Made by a program: the position numbers and the translations under genes. Below are positions 46,170 through 54,403 of a stretch of 64,000 nt of DNA, one piece after another. Each line of letters starts with the position of its first letter. The first letter of the stretch is position 1. Source of the stretch: Clostridia bacterium (GTDB lineage Bacteria; Bacillota; Clostridia; Christensenellales; UBA1242); assembly GCA_017409005.1 (NCBI GenBank), contig JAFQTP010000003.1, forward strand, positions 124,001 through 188,000, read 5' to 3'. The notes beneath the pieces were generated by a model that made no database searches, had not been told where the DNA came from, and worked only from the letters and a program-made list of their open reading frames with translations.

Positions 46170-46634
46170 TTATTTAATATTCCAAAATTTTTTAGCAGAC
46201 TCTATTTGAGAGCTAAAGGTAATACCTTTGCTCCATTTTATGTGGTTTGCTAAATCGTTTAATTTAACAAATTTACGTTCGCCAATTTCCCATTCTTGTT
46301 TAAAAGGTTTAAGCTCGTTTACTTTGGCTGTGTAGCGTAATTGATAATAAGTTTTGCCATTTTCAACTACTTCAACCGCACCTAAATAGTTAACTTCTTT
46401 AAGTGTTACACAAGCTTCTTCCATAAGTTCACGATTAAGCGTTTCTAAATAGGTTTCATTCAGTTCGGGGTGTCCACCCGGAATTGTCCAAGTTTGGTCG
46501 TTTCTAACAATTAATAGTTCGTTTTTATCGTTAAAAACATATCCACTAACTTGAGTATGTTTTTGGTTTGATAACTCAAACCCTTCGTGCCACAACAATT
46601 TGCAATTTTCTGAAATCTTTTCATAAGTTTCCAT
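46170..46634 (-). CDS. Nudix hydrolase
   Basis: 154 residues. The Nudix box G54-x5-E60-x7-R68-E69-L-x-E72-E73 is complete except that the usual Gly after the EE pair is Cys (EEACVT). WTIPGGHPELNE resembles ADP-ribose/NTP-type Nudix enzymes. The start codon at 46634 is chosen because AAGGAG precedes it; a longer ORF to 46676 has no such site. Monocistronic on the minus strand. The substrate is not predictable. Confidence 0.88.
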   Translation of the reverse strand: METYEKISENCKLLWHEGFELSNQKHTQVSGYVFNDKNELLIVRNDQTWTIPGGHPELNETYLETLNRELMEEACVTLKEVNYLGAVEVVENGKTYYQLRYTAKVNELKPFKQEWEIGERKFVKLNDLANHIKWSKGITFSSQIESAKKFWNIK

Positions 46635-46784
46635 AAATTTCTCCTTATTGTTTAGTTTTGCGTAAAAACAACGCATGGTTGTTATATCACATATTTTTTA
46701 AATTTAAAACCGATTTTGTTAAATAATTATTACAAATTTAATTGCTGTGCTATAATTAATTAATAAAAGTTTAGGGGATATAAT

Positions 46785-47126
46785 ATGAAACTAGATATCA
46801 ATCAAGTTAAAATTTTTGTTACAATTCCAACTAAAAATTTAACAGAAGTTAGGGAGGCAATTTGTCAGACTAACGCAGGAGTAATTGGTAACTACACGCA
46901 TTGCACATATTCCGTTAATGGTGTTGGCACTTTTAAACCAAATAGCAGTGCAAATCCACATATTGGCTCTGCAAACAAACTTGAGTTTGTTGAAGAGGCT
47001 AAACTAGAAATTATTTGTAATGTAGAAGATGTTAAACAACTATTAGTGGTTCTACGTGAGGTTCATCCATATGAAGAACCTGCAATTGATATTGTTCCAT
47101 TAATAAGCGAATCTAATTTCAACTAG
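46785..47126 (+). CDS. Stand-alone NIF3/YqfO PII-like domain protein
   Basis: 113 residues matching the PII/CutA-like insert domain of NIF3-family proteins such as B. subtilis YqfO: VREAICQTNAGVIGNYTHCTYS, GVGTFKPNSSANPHIGS and VLREVHPYEEPAIDI. No NIF3 metal-site halves are present, so it is the domain alone. AGGGGAT precedes the ATG and TATAAT lies at 46751-46756. It is followed 9 bp later by a double GNAT gene, probably in the same transcript. Confidence 0.82.
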   Translation: MKLDINQVKIFVTIPTKNLTEVREAICQTNAGVIGNYTHCTYSVNGVGTFKPNSSANPHIGSANKLEFVEEAKLEIICNVEDVKQLLVVLREVHPYEEPAIDIVPLISESNFN

Positions 47127-47135
47127 GAGCATGGC

Positions 47136-48170
47136 ATGAACTTTCAAATTAATAAACTTGAAACACAAAACTTAATCTTGCGTAAATTAACTATGCAAGA
47201 TTTATCTGATTATATTGAGTTTAGGCAGAACGAACAATTGCATAAATTTTTACCAACAGTTCCAAAATCTAATTCTGAATATCAAACCTCGCTAAAAACT
47301 AGGGTCGAAAACTATAACAATTTAAAAAATCCTACACTTACTTGGGGTATCGAATTAAAATCCGAACATAAACTTGTTGGAAGTGTTACTATTGAAGATG
47401 TGCTTTCAGAACACAAACTTTGTGAAATTGGTTGGGCTGTTAATGTAAACTATCAGGGTAAAGGAATTGCAACCGAGGCTTTAACTGAAATTATTTCTTA
47501 CATATTTTCAAACTCAAAAGTTAATCGTATTCAAGCGTTTATTTGGCAAGGTAATAGCGCAAGTATTAAACTAGCAAAAAAACTAGGTTTTAAACACGAG
47601 GGTACCGACCGTAAGGCGCGCCTTAAAAATGGACAATTTTTAGATGTTTTAAATTTTGGTTTGCTTAGGTCTGAATGGGAAACTAACTTCTCCTATCGAA
47701 TTGCAACTATGCAAGACCTTGAAACCATTTGGGATAAAGATATTAGCCGCAATTTAGGCGATGATAGATGGGCTAGGTGGAAAAAGCAATATATAAACTA
47801 CAACCAAACCGGCATGGCAACAACGTTTGTTGCTGTAAATGGTTTCGAGCCTGTTGGTCAAATAACGGTTCTGTTTTCGCCAGAATGCAGTGCTGTTAAA
47901 AACAGACCATATTTGTGTGATGGTAAAACCATTGCAAACATGAATGCGTTTAGAATTGATAAACAATTTGAGGGACAAGGGCACATTTCTAAGCTAGTTA
48001 AACTTGCCGAGGCTTATGCTAAAGAAAAAGGCTTTAACACCTTAACAATTGGCTGTGAGGCTCAAGAAACCAGAAATTTAGCAATTTATTTGCATTTTGG
48101 CTATACAAAATTTGTTACTAGTTTAACTGAAGATAACGAACTTATTTTATACTACGAAAAACAACTTTAA
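47136..48170 (+). CDS. Tandem GNAT acetyltransferase
   Basis: 344 residues made of two GNAT domains. Residues 1-180 are RimJ/RimL-like (ETQNLILRKLTMQDLSDYIEF, CEIGWAVNVNYQGKGIATEAL, AKKLGFKHEGTDRKA). Residues 185-344 form a second GNAT (IATMQDLETIWDKDI, FEGQGHISKLVKLAEAYAKEKGF). Both acetyl-CoA loops look usable (Q/G-x-G). The substrate is unknown. AGGAGCATGGC precedes the ATG; same likely operon as the NIF3-like gene. Confidence 0.85.
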   Translation: MNFQINKLETQNLILRKLTMQDLSDYIEFRQNEQLHKFLPTVPKSNSEYQTSLKTRVENYNNLKNPTLTWGIELKSEHKLVGSVTIEDVLSEHKLCEIGWAVNVNYQGKGIATEALTEIISYIFSNSKVNRIQAFIWQGNSASIKLAKKLGFKHEGTDRKARLKNGQFLDVLNFGLLRSEWETNFSYRIATMQDLETIWDKDISRNLGDDRWARWKKQYINYNQTGMATTFVAVNGFEPVGQITVLFSPECSAVKNRPYLCDGKTIANMNAFRIDKQFEGQGHISKLVKLAEAYAKEKGFNTLTIGCEAQETRNLAIYLHFGYTKFVTSLTEDNELILYYEKQL

Positions 48171-48186
48171 TTAGGGTGAGGTAATT

Positions 48187-49008
48187 ATGGAAAAACAAGA
48201 ATATATTAATCTGGCAAAAAATCAACTTAAAGGCGATGCTTTTAAATTTGCTGAGGGGGCAATTAACGCATTTTATGAATTATCAGGCAAAACTCTTAAA
48301 AACGATAAATATAAAGTAGGCGATTTTGTAACATTAAAAAAGAACACATATATGCATGGCTTTGGTTATAAACTAGAAATTTTAGATAATATTGCACAAA
48401 ACGGATTGATTAGCCAAGATTACGAAATTGCTCCAGAACCACAAAAAGTTACATATGCAGTTTCACTTTGGCACATAAAACGAAATATTAAACTTAAAGA
48501 ATATATTATAAACTATTCTGGCATGTCGGTTGAATACGATAACGATTTAATTATGGTGCCATATAAACAATTTGATAATTTTATTGAAAAAGTGCGTAAA
48601 GATGGTTATTGGTCGTTAAGAGCGGAAAGTTCTATGGAAACAAGGTTTATGCCAAGTCTTGCCAAAGATTCTAACAAACTTCAACTAGCCCTAATTTTAA
48701 ATGGTCGCGATAAAGAGTGCAAACAACTTAATTATTATAATCTTTTAAATGAAGAAGTGCCGTTAGACACAGTTTTAAATTTTATGAAAATTAAAAACCC
48801 TAAATTTGCTGAAATGTTTAAAAAAAATAGGCAAAATTATGAAGATAAACGAATTGCCTACTTAATGTTTGGTTTGCCAGTTAACACAATAGAGGGTGTT
48901 TTGGTTGGTAGAAAATACGAAAAAAATAAAAAGATTTTAAATCATATTAAACAAGTTTTGCCAAATAGTTACATTTGTAATTTAGATGGTAAAGTTATTG
49001 TTGAGTAA
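48187..49008 (+). CDS. Hypothetical protein, possible ADP-ribosyltransferase-like fold
   Basis: 273 residues, not firmly recognised. The order of LKKNTYMHGFGYKLEILDNIAQNGLIS near residue 50 and GLPVNTIEGVLVGRKYEKN near 230 recalls ART-fold proteins (an entry strand with a following ILDxIxxNGLI helix, and a late IEGVLV strand), but the catalytic residues cannot be assigned. This is a weak guess. AGGGTGAGG precedes the ATG; it sits 16 bp after the GNAT gene and ends at a terminator. Confidence 0.5.
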   Translation: MEKQEYINLAKNQLKGDAFKFAEGAINAFYELSGKTLKNDKYKVGDFVTLKKNTYMHGFGYKLEILDNIAQNGLISQDYEIAPEPQKVTYAVSLWHIKRNIKLKEYIINYSGMSVEYDNDLIMVPYKQFDNFIEKVRKDGYWSLRAESSMETRFMPSLAKDSNKLQLALILNGRDKECKQLNYYNLLNEEVPLDTVLNFMKIKNPKFAEMFKKNRQNYEDKRIAYLMFGLPVNTIEGVLVGRKYEKNKKILNHIKQVLPNSYICNLDGKVIVE

Positions 49009-49049
49009 ACCTAGTTAGTTAAAAGTTAATATAAATTTTCAATACAATA

Positions 49050-49085
49050 AAAATGCAGATAACTGATATTATCTGCATTTTTATT
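49050..49085 (+). terminator. Bidirectional terminator
   Basis: AAATGCAGATAA/TTATCTGCATTT stem (49051-49062 and 49069-49080) with T-runs on both sides. Confidence 0.92.
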
Positions 49086-49092
49086 TTGCTAA

Positions 49093-49332
49093 CTATTTGC
49101 AGCTTTTTGCTCTGCTTGTGCTAGCTTTACTAGTGGACGCTTTCGAACTTGCTCTACCTGTTGAGGCTTTACTAGTTGTTGCCTTACTTGTTGAGTTTTG
49201 GCTTGAAGTTGCTTTTGAGCTTGTGTTTGACATACTTGATTTTGATGTTTCTGTCATTTTGCTTGCTCTTGCTTTACTAGTTGCTTTAGCCCTTGAATTG
49301 GTAGCTTTTCCAGTAGTTTTATTACTTGGCAT
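49093..49332 (-). CDS. Low-complexity basic (Ser/Thr)-Lys-Ala repeat protein
   Basis: 79 residues, dominated by Ser, Thr, Lys, Ala and Arg with almost no hydrophobic residues; short units such as SKAS, SKAT and STSKAST recur. Highly basic and surely disordered. It recalls histone-H1-like or DNA/spore-matrix proteins, but there is no direct homologue I recognise. The minus-strand ATG at 49332 follows GGAGGTGAACGAGAA. The overlapping + strand Leu/Val-rich frame is a mirror artefact. Being in a sporulating organism, a role in spore nucleoid or coat is possible but unproven. Confidence 0.6.
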   Translation of the reverse strand: MPSNKTTGKATNSRAKATSKARASKMTETSKSSMSNTSSKATSSQNSTSKATTSKASTGRASSKASTSKASTSRAKSCK

Positions 49333-49527
49333 TTCTCGTTCACCTCCCATAAATTACAAAGTTTATCACTTTGTACTATTAGTGTTGGCTAAAACTTTAA
49401 CTTAATACGTAAGTTTGCTTGGTAATAATTGGGTTTATAAACCCTGTTTTGTATCATTTTAAAACATATTCGTTGATTTAATTTTGTCTTGTGTGATATT
49501 ATAATAAAGTAATTTAAGGAGGATTTT

Positions 49528-51522
49528 ATGGAAATTACATCAGAAACATTAAAAAGAATGAGCGAACACCGCCCAGCATGGCCAAAACGTGCAGTTGTAA
49601 CATCTGGCATGCCATATGGCAATAAATCACTTCATTGCGGACATATAACACTATTTATTCATTCCGATTTTTTTGCTCGTTTTTTACGTGATAGAATTGG
49701 TAGCGACAACGTTATTTATGTTTCCGGAACCGATTGCTATGGTAGTCCTGCATTAGAAGGTTACCGTAAAGTAGTAGAGAAAAAAGAATTTGAAGGTAGC
49801 ATTTCCGACTACGTTCAAAAATACCATAAAATCCAGCAGCAAATTTTAAATAGTTATAACATTTCTTTAAATCTGTTTGGAGCCTCTGGCTTAGGCGACG
49901 CAAAAGAAATACACCAAACAATGTCTAACGAGGTGTTTAATAGGCTTTTAGAAACTGAAAATTTAAGTCCACTAAAAACACTACAATTTTTCGACGAAGA
50001 AAAACAAACATTTCTAAATGGTCGTCAAGTAATGGGCAAATGTCCGTTTGAGGGTTGTTCTTCCGAACATGCTTATGCCGACGAATGTGATTTAGGACAT
50101 CAATACATGCCTCAAGAGTTAATTAATCCGGTTAGCACTTTATCTGGCAAAACTCCAGTTTTAAAAGAAATTGGCAACTGGTATTTTAACCTTGAAAACT
50201 ATATTGATTTACTTAAAGAGTGGACAAACTATTTAAACACAAAAACTCCAACTCGCAGTTACGTTACAAAAGAAATTAACGAGTTTTTAAAGAAACCAGA
50301 ACTTTATGTAAAAAAAGAGTTTTTAGAAGAATTCAAATCTGTTAAAAATTTACCTGAACACGAACTTATTGTAGATAACAAACCATCGTTTACCGTAATA
50401 TTTAATAAGTTAACCGATAGAGAACAGGCTTGTGAAATTTTAAGCAATGCTGGCATTCGTTATAGAACTGGTAAAACATTAGTTCCTTTCCGTTTAACTG
50501 GCAATATTGAATGGGGAGTTAAAGCTCCAGACACAACCGAACTTAAAGATTTAACTTTTTGGGTTTGGCCAGAAAGTTTATGGGCTCCAATTTCGTTTAC
50601 TAGAACTTACTTAAATAAATTTAACAAACAAAACGAATGGAAAAAGTGGTGGTGCAGTAACGATGCAAAAGTTTACCAATTTATTGGTGAAGATAATATT
50701 TATTTCTATGGGCCAGCTCAAACCGCAATGTGGTTTGCAATGCAAGGTAAAAATCCAAGCATAAATGTTGAAGATGGAAACCTATCAATTCCACAAATTG
50801 TTGCAAATAAACACACATTGTTCTTAAATAAAAAAGCGGGTTCAAGTTCAGCAATTAAACCACCAATGGCCGACGAATTGTTAAAACTTTATAGTGCTGA
50901 ACAACTAAGGTTCCATTTCTTGGGTATGAATGTTGGCAACAACAGCTCTAGCTTTATGCCAAAACCTTTAAATCCTGATGCTAATCCAGCCGAGCAAGAT
51001 CCGGTTGTTAGGGAATATAACTTACTAACCAACGTGTTTAACCGTGTTTTGCGTACTCTTTGCTACACATGGCAAAAAGACTATGATGGCATTATGCCAC
51101 ATGGCACACCTAGCGAAGAAGTTAAAAATGCATGTTTATACAGTGTTTTAAAATATGAAAAAGCTGTTTACGACCACAAATTCCACATGGTTTGCTACGA
51201 ACTAGACACATTAATTCGCAACATTAACAAAACTTTAACTTCATATAATAATTCAATGGCAGGAACTGTTGAAGGTAAACAAATTTTAGTAAACGCACTT
51301 CACATGGCGCGTGTTGCTTTAACCTTGCTTCACCCAATTGCACCAGAAAGTGTTGAAAAAGTGGCTGAATTTCTAAAATTAGACTCTTCAATTTTCAGTT
51401 GGGATAACATTGATAAAACAATTTACGAATTTGTTGAAAATCCTACAAATCATAAACCAAATTTCCTAGAACCTAAAGTAGATTTTTTTGCTCGTCCAAG
51501 CTGGCAATTTGAAAATAATTAA
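49528..51522 (+). CDS. Methionyl-tRNA synthetase paralog with degenerate KMSKS
   Basis: 664 residues, class I synthetase fold close to MetRS. TSGMPYGNKSLHCGHI carries the HIGH motif as HCGH (36-39); VSGTDCYGSPA, a Cys zinc knuckle (CPFEGC...CDLGH), and VWPESLWAPISF follow. The KMSKS loop reads FLNKKAGSSSA (about 432-442), lacking the KMSKS consensus, and the segment before it is longer than in MetRS. It belongs with the known clostridial MetRS paralogs. Charging activity is doubtful; a role in another aminoacyl transfer is possible. AAGGAGG precedes the ATG. Confidence 0.8.
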   Translation: MEITSETLKRMSEHRPAWPKRAVVTSGMPYGNKSLHCGHITLFIHSDFFARFLRDRIGSDNVIYVSGTDCYGSPALEGYRKVVEKKEFEGSISDYVQKYHKIQQQILNSYNISLNLFGASGLGDAKEIHQTMSNEVFNRLLETENLSPLKTLQFFDEEKQTFLNGRQVMGKCPFEGCSSEHAYADECDLGHQYMPQELINPVSTLSGKTPVLKEIGNWYFNLENYIDLLKEWTNYLNTKTPTRSYVTKEINEFLKKPELYVKKEFLEEFKSVKNLPEHELIVDNKPSFTVIFNKLTDREQACEILSNAGIRYRTGKTLVPFRLTGNIEWGVKAPDTTELKDLTFWVWPESLWAPISFTRTYLNKFNKQNEWKKWWCSNDAKVYQFIGEDNIYFYGPAQTAMWFAMQGKNPSINVEDGNLSIPQIVANKHTLFLNKKAGSSSAIKPPMADELLKLYSAEQLRFHFLGMNVGNNSSSFMPKPLNPDANPAEQDPVVREYNLLTNVFNRVLRTLCYTWQKDYDGIMPHGTPSEEVKNACLYSVLKYEKAVYDHKFHMVCYELDTLIRNINKTLTSYNNSMAGTVEGKQILVNALHMARVALTLLHPIAPESVEKVAEFLKLDSSIFSWDNIDKTIYEFVENPTNHKPNFLEPKVDFFARPSWQFENN

Positions 51523-51532
51523 TAAAAAATTT

Positions 51533-51570
51533 AAAAGGCTTATCCTAAGTGTAGGGTGGGCCTTTTTTGT
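51533..51570 (+). terminator. Terminator of the MetRS paralog
   Basis: AAAGGCTTATCCT pairs with AGGGTGGGCCTTT through three T-G wobbles; T-run follows. Confidence 0.82.
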
Positions 51571-51663
51571 TTAATTAATATACGTGTAATTATTTAATAA
51601 CATGTATAAATATACAACTAAAATTAATATTTAAACTATTTGTAATCAAATTAATTATTATGG

Positions 51664-51725
51664 TTGACAATATGAACAACAATTCATATACTAATAATGA
51701 ACACAATATGAACCTAAATTCATAT
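51664..51725 (+). promoter_or_regulatory. Metal-regulated promoter with two SmtB/CzrA-type operators
   Basis: TTGACA (51664-51669), 17 bp, TATACT (51687-51692). Two copies of ATATGAA-N6-TTCATAT lie at 51670-51689 and 51706-51725, 36 bp apart. The first fills the promoter spacer, the second lies between the start site and the ribosome site. This is the 12-2-12 operator type of SmtB, CadC and CzrA. Confidence 0.88.
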
Positions 51726-51742
51726 ACTAAAAGGATGTGTGT

Positions 51743-52051
51743 ATGGAAAAATTTATTATGCCTAATCAAACCGAAATTGAAAAGGTTGGTAACTTATTTA
51801 AAATTATTGGCGATTCAACACGTTTAAAACTAATTTTTTTGCTGCTTGAAAAACCAAAAACTGTTAGCGAACTTTGTCAAACCTCTGGCTGTTCGCAATC
51901 GTTAGTTTCGCATCAACTTAAAATTTTAAAGGATAATTACATTGTTTCTAGTTCAAAACAAGGCAATTTTGTTACCTATTTTTTAATTGACGAACACATA
52001 AGCATTTTATTAAATATTTGTCGAACACACATCAACGAAAAGGAGAATTAA
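51743..52051 (+). CDS. ArsR/SmtB-family zinc-type metal sensor
   Basis: 102 residues, winged helix with GDSTRLKLIFLL and SQSLVSHQLKILKD. The C-terminal helix holds D83-x-H85-x10-H96-x2-E99, the alpha-5 zinc site pattern of SmtB. Cys45 and Cys50 lie in the recognition region, so a second, softer metal site is possible. It should derepress the efflux pump when zinc (or cadmium, cobalt) is high. The ATG at 51743 follows AAGGA by 7 bp. The pump gene starts 1 bp after its stop. Confidence 0.92.
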   Translation: MEKFIMPNQTEIEKVGNLFKIIGDSTRLKLIFLLLEKPKTVSELCQTSGCSQSLVSHQLKILKDNYIVSSSKQGNFVTYFLIDEHISILLNICRTHINEKEN

Positions 52052-52052
52052 A

Positions 52053-54338
52053 ATGAAGGTTAATTTTAAACTAGTTGGTGTAGATTGTGCCGTTTGTGCG
52101 TCTAAACTTGAAAATGCCATAAACAAATTACCTTATATTAAATCAGCTTCACTTAATTTTGTTGATTTAAAACTTTATGTTGAAACTATTCCAGATTATT
52201 CTTCGTCTGAGCAAGAACTTGAAAATAATTTACAGGAATTAACCACAAAAGTTCTTCCTAATGTAATTGTTAAAAGTTTAAGTAAACAAAACTATTTAGA
52301 TAAATTAAAAAGTAAAAGCAAAAACAAAAATTTTGTTAACTCAAATGTTTCTTTAACCACCGTTTCTCATAACCATGTTACCGAACAAGACATTGAAAAG
52401 GCTTTAAAGCAAGAAGAGTTAAACAACCTTCCAAGTTTACAAAGTTTTTCTAAACCCGAAGAGGTTGTTTCAAACGTTAAAAGTACCCACAAAATTAATT
52501 GGTTTAGTTTAAGTTTTATTAAAGTTTACGCATCTTTAATATTATTTATTTTAGGTTTAACATTGCCAGTTGGCTTTTGGTGGAAGTTTAGCATATATTT
52601 AGTTTCATATATCATTGTTGGCTACGATGTTGTGTTTAGTGCAATTAAAAACATTTTTAAAGGAAAGTTTTTAGACGAAAAGTTTTTAATGAGCCTTGCT
52701 TCAATTGCTGCATTTTGCATAAACGAAATGCCCGAGGCAGTTGCTGTAATGTTGCTTTATCAAATTGGAGAATTGTTTCAAAACCATGCTGTTCAAAAAT
52801 CGCGTAGTGCAATTGGCAACATTATTAACTTAAAATCAGAGAGTGCAAACAAAATTGTTAATGGTGAGGTTAGTGTAGTAACGCCTGACGACCTACAATT
52901 AAACGATATAATTTTAATTAAAGTTGGCGAAAAAGTTCCAACCGACGTTGAAATTATTAAAGGGCAAACTAACTTTAACACCAGCATGGTAACTGGCGAA
53001 AGCATGCCAATGTTTGCCGAACCTAGCACAAAAGTTTATTCCGGTTGCATTAATTTAACCGAGGCGGTTTATGCAAAAGTAACTAGTGTTTATGCCGATT
53101 CTACAGTTGCAAAAATTTTAGACCTAGTTGAAAATAACACCGAAAACAAATCAAAAGCAGAAAATTTTATTACAAAATTCGCCAAATATTACACTCCAAT
53201 TGTTGTGTTTATTGCCGTAATTTTATTTGCATTATTTCCACTTTACGGAGGTGGAATTACTGAAGCAATTCATAAATCTGCGGTGTTTCTGGTAATTTCT
53301 TGTCCGTGTGCTTTAGTTATTTCTATTCCGCTAACTTACTATTGCGGTTTGGGTGTAAGTGCTAAAAATGGACTTTTAATTAAAGGTGCAAATGTACTAG
53401 ATAGCATAAACGAACTAAAAGCTGTTTGTTTCGATAAAACCGGAACTATAACATTAGGAAAATTTAAAATAACTGAAATTTATGCCGAAAACAACGAAAA
53501 AGTAATGCTAAAATATTTGGTATATGCCGAAAGCGTTTCTAACCACCCAATTGCAAAATGTATTGTTGCAAATAACAAAATTAATCAAAACCTAATAACT
53601 AGCGCAAAAGAAATTATGGGTAAAGGTGTTGTTGCAACTGTTGAGGGTAATCAAATTATTTGCGGAAATGAAAAGTTGCTTAAAGACTACAAGGTTAAAT
53701 TTAATCCGCAAAATGTTGCCGGAACAATAATTTATGTTGCTAAAAATAAAGAATATTTAGGATATGTTGTTGTTTCAGATGTTATTAAACCAACATCTAA
53801 ACAAGCCATAGCAAATTTAAAAACCTACAACATAAAATCAGTTATGTTAACTGGTGATAATCAAGCAACTGCCGAGTTTGTTGCATTTGAGGTTGGGCTA
53901 AGCGAATTTAAGCACAATTTACTACCACAAAACAAAGTTGCTGAATTTGAAACACTTAAATTACAGCATAAATTTGTTGGATATGTTGGCGATGGAATTA
54001 ACGACTCACCTGTTTTAAATAAGGCACATGTTGGCTATGCTATGGGATTAAATGGCTCCGATAGTGCAATAGAATTTGCCGACGTTGTTGTTATGACCGA
54101 TGACTTAAATTCGGTTGTAGATTCTGTTAAAATTGCAAAAGCAACTCGAAAAATTGCAATTCAAAACATTGTGTTTTGTTTGGTAATAAAACTGGCAATA
54201 ATGGTTTTAGGCGTTTTAAATCTTGCACCAATGTATCTGGCTATTTTTGCCGATGTTGGTGTTAGTATGCTTGCAATTTTAAATGCAATTCGTATTTTCT
54301 TAGTTAAGTTTAATAAAAATAAAAGCAAGGGTAAATAA
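52053..54338 (+). CDS. Zinc/cadmium-type P1B ATPase efflux pump
   Basis: 761 residues. N-terminal HMA domain with C12-x2-C15 (GVDCAVCAS), a linker with VSHNHV, about eight membrane helices, TGE in MVTGESMP, the CPC metal-site motif (SCPCALV, about 416-422), phosphorylation DKTGT, the SNHPIAK HP motif and GDGINDSPVL. CPC with the ZntA/CadA layout indicates Zn/Cd/Pb export rather than Cu. It is co-transcribed with and regulated by the upstream SmtB-like sensor. GGAGAATTAAA precedes the ATG. Confidence 0.93.
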   Translation: MKVNFKLVGVDCAVCASKLENAINKLPYIKSASLNFVDLKLYVETIPDYSSSEQELENNLQELTTKVLPNVIVKSLSKQNYLDKLKSKSKNKNFVNSNVSLTTVSHNHVTEQDIEKALKQEELNNLPSLQSFSKPEEVVSNVKSTHKINWFSLSFIKVYASLILFILGLTLPVGFWWKFSIYLVSYIIVGYDVVFSAIKNIFKGKFLDEKFLMSLASIAAFCINEMPEAVAVMLLYQIGELFQNHAVQKSRSAIGNIINLKSESANKIVNGEVSVVTPDDLQLNDIILIKVGEKVPTDVEIIKGQTNFNTSMVTGESMPMFAEPSTKVYSGCINLTEAVYAKVTSVYADSTVAKILDLVENNTENKSKAENFITKFAKYYTPIVVFIAVILFALFPLYGGGITEAIHKSAVFLVISCPCALVISIPLTYYCGLGVSAKNGLLIKGANVLDSINELKAVCFDKTGTITLGKFKITEIYAENNEKVMLKYLVYAESVSNHPIAKCIVANNKINQNLITSAKEIMGKGVVATVEGNQIICGNEKLLKDYKVKFNPQNVAGTIIYVAKNKEYLGYVVVSDVIKPTSKQAIANLKTYNIKSVMLTGDNQATAEFVAFEVGLSEFKHNLLPQNKVAEFETLKLQHKFVGYVGDGINDSPVLNKAHVGYAMGLNGSDSAIEFADVVVMTDDLNSVVDSVKIAKATRKIAIQNIVFCLVIKLAIMVLGVLNLAPMYLAIFADVGVSMLAILNAIRIFLVKFNKNKSKGK

Positions 54339-54352
54339 TCCTTGCTTTTGTG
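54321..54352 (+). terminator. Terminator of the metal efflux operon
   Basis: AAAAGCAAGG (54321-54330) and CCTTGCTTTT (54340-54349); the stop codon lies in the loop. Confidence 0.88.
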
Positions 54353-54353
54353 T

Positions 54354-54373
54354 TATGCAAACTATTATGCAAA
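54354..54373. repeat. Tandem TATGCAAA pair at a convergent gene end
   Basis: TATGCAAA at 54354-54361 and 54366-54373, the same 12-bp period as at 19962-19981. Confidence 0.5.
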
Positions 54374-54374
54374 A

Positions 54375-54403
54375 AATAAAAACAGCCTTTAATTGGCTGT
54401 TTT
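54375..54403 (-). terminator. Terminator of the alpha/beta hydrolase gene
   Basis: AACAGCC (54381-54387) and GGCTGTT (54395-54401); on the minus strand followed by a T-rich tract and TTTTTTGCATA. Confidence 0.88.

Noticed and set aside
49097..49405. 102-codon + strand ORF, extremely Leu/Val/Ala-rich, looking like a membrane protein
   Set aside because: It is the mirror of the Ser/Thr-Lys-Ala repeat gene on the minus strand, has no ribosome site, and its hydrophobicity follows automatically from the antisense of Lys/Ser codons.
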